Shown one piece after another: positions 46,652 through 48,115 of a stretch of 48,115 bases of DNA. Made by a program: the position numbers and the translations under genes. Numbering within the stretch: the stretch's first letter is position 1; each line of letters begins with the position of its first letter. A model generated the notes under the pieces. The model was not told the DNA's origin. It did not search any database and saw only the letters and a list, made by a program, of their open reading frames with translations. Source of the stretch: Candidatus Parvarchaeota archaeon (GTDB lineage: Archaea > Nanobdellota > Nanobdellia > JAFCGN01); contig JAFCGN010000005.1 of NCBI GenBank assembly GCA_017608045.1, positions 1 through 48,115 on the forward strand, in the 5' to 3' direction.

Positions 46652-48115
46652 ACTGAATGAACCACCTTAAAGTTTTTTACCATATTCACGCAATTCCCTG
46701 CGTCATTATTTATTAAATCGCAAATCATATAGGTTATGGTATAAGTTTCATCTATTTTAAATCCTAAGGAAATTGGCAAATACTTTATGAGAACTTTTTT
46801 TCCATAATAATCCGTTAAAGTAAAACCACAAGAAAGTGCATCGCTGCAAGAAAAAATTTCATTGTTTATGCTATCAACTATTCTTGCAGAAGTAATAGTT
46901 GAATCCTCATCAACACTAATTATAATAGGTATTTTACCTCTTGTAAGAACTTTTGGTGTTGGAAAATTATAATTTGAAAGCATTTGTGAATAATATATTG
47001 TGGGTTGATTTTCTAAATTAAGAGCTTGCCATATAAAAACTGGTCTTTTATTATTATCTGAAATAGGTGTTAAAACGAAATTGTCTGCACCACTATTTAT
47101 TGAAATCTCACCACTTTTAATAAGAGAAAAACTTTCAAGATTAAATACATCGTATTTTATTTTATTTTCATTTAATAAAAGCCATGCTATCAAAACTTTC
47201 TCACTTGAATCAGAATAATAACCAACACGTATGCTTTTTGGAATTCCAGAAATAATTTCCACTTCATTTAAATTATCTAAATCGTTTAAATTATCAACAA
47301 AAACACTATAAAGTTTTGTTTCAGAAGATAATGATTTTTGAACTAAAATAATGTTTTTGTTTATGTCAAAAGTAAGTGTTATTATATTAACAACATCATT
47401 AAAATTAACATTTTTTACTAAATTCCCTTCTTCATCAAAAACATTTAATTTGTTATTTGCATTATCAAAATAGATTATGTAATTTTTATAATTTATTTGA
47501 AGAATTGCTGGTTTAACTGTCATATACGGATAATTTATACTAATTGTGTTTGTGCCATCAAAATATTTGATTTCCTGACTTTTGTAAGAATAAGTGATTT
47601 GATTATCTATTTCTACTTGGTCTAAGTATTGATTAGCATAAGAATCAGGTGGTTGTATTTCTTTCTCAGAAATAGTTCCATCAGAACTAACAGAATATTG
47701 ATTAATTAATTTTAATCCATTCGTTCCTTTTTTCTCAGCATCAACAGTGACAACAACATTATCTTGTTTTTCAGAAAGAAAAGCATCATTTGCAATAATA
47801 TTTACGTCACTAATTGAAGCAAAATCACTCCAACTGCTTAAAACACCTTCCCACCCAGAACTTAAGCAAACAATTGTATATTGGTCTTGCCCACTACCTA
47901 TGGTAATTTCATCATTAACATTATAACACTCACCATTATAAACGCAATTCACTGAACAACAAATCCTTGAAGTTTCTCCAGGAAAAGAATAACAACCACC
48001 AACAGCGCATTCATAATCATTTGAACAAACTTCCCCATTACTCTTCTGTTCTAACCAATCACCATCAACGCAATAATAACCTGAATAAGCAGTACTACCA
48101 ACATCATAACAAGCA
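46648..48115 (-). CDS. Partial large extracellular protein (N-terminus outside window), Cys-rich segment plus beta-rich repeats
   Basis: Track begins at a GTG (47952), but the frame is open to the edge: ACYDVGSTAYSGYYCVDGDWLEQKSNGEVCSNDYECAVGGCYSFPGETSRICCSVNCVYNGECYNVND... Confidence 0.75.
   Translation of the reverse strand, partial: ACYDVGSTAYSGYYCVDGDWLEQKSNGEVCSNDYECAVGGCYSFPGETSRICCSVNCVYNGECYNVNDEITIGSGQDQYTIVCLSSGWEGVLSSWSDFASISDVNIIANDAFLSEKQDNVVVTVDAEKKGTNGLKLINQYSVSSDGTISEKEIQPPDSYANQYLDQVEIDNQITYSYKSQEIKYFDGTNTISINYPYMTVKPAILQINYKNYIIYFDNANNKLNVFDEEGNLVKNVNFNDVVNIITLTFDINKNIILVQKSLSSETKLYSVFVDNLNDLDNLNEVEIISGIPKSIRVGYYSDSSEKVLIAWLLLNENKIKYDVFNLESFSLIKSGEISINSGADNFVLTPISDNNKRPVFIWQALNLENQPTIYYSQMLSNYNFPTPKVLTRGKIPIIISVDEDSTITSARIVDSINNEIFSCSDALSCGFTLTDYYGKKVLIKYLPISLGFKIDETYTITYMICDLINNDAGNCVNMVKNFKVVHSV

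Overview
This AT-rich, gene-dense window is clearly archaeal and most likely from a DPANN-type lineage (lineage is inference). It carries archaeal/eukaryotic-type information genes: taw1, eS1, uS15, eS31, eS24, spt4, rpo7/rpoE1, aIF2-gamma, eS6, kae1, bud32, endA, uL11-uL1-uL10-P1, secE-spt5, FtsZ and Alba. There are four tRNAs: Gly-GCC, Val-GAC, Lys-CUU and an intron-containing Trp-CCA. Regions worth attention: (1) about 38.1-48.1 kb, one minus-strand run of overlapping genes in which small and large proteins share an N-terminal pilin-like hydrophobic segment, several with Cys-rich or adhesin-like ectodomains. One has an F5/8-type-C-like segment, two are tandem paralogues, and three micro-pilin ORFs are absent from the ORF track. 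This is the best candidate for an undescribed surface-appendage system. (2) 4.6-7.3 kb, an accessory pocket with a DUF2283/DUF4258-like pair bracketed by 55-bp direct repeats (toxin member frameshifted in a poly-A run), decayed type I restriction-modification remnants and a wHTH-MNT/truncated-HEPN pair. (3) A dispersed hairpin repeat sitting exactly at the stop codons of uS15 and ftsZ. (4) An unannotated structured RNA candidate at 23579-23690 with a 12-bp terminal stem and C/D-like boxes. (5) A tRNA-Trp intron carrying complementarity to its own anticodon loop and D arm. All assignments come from reading the sequence; no database search was run.
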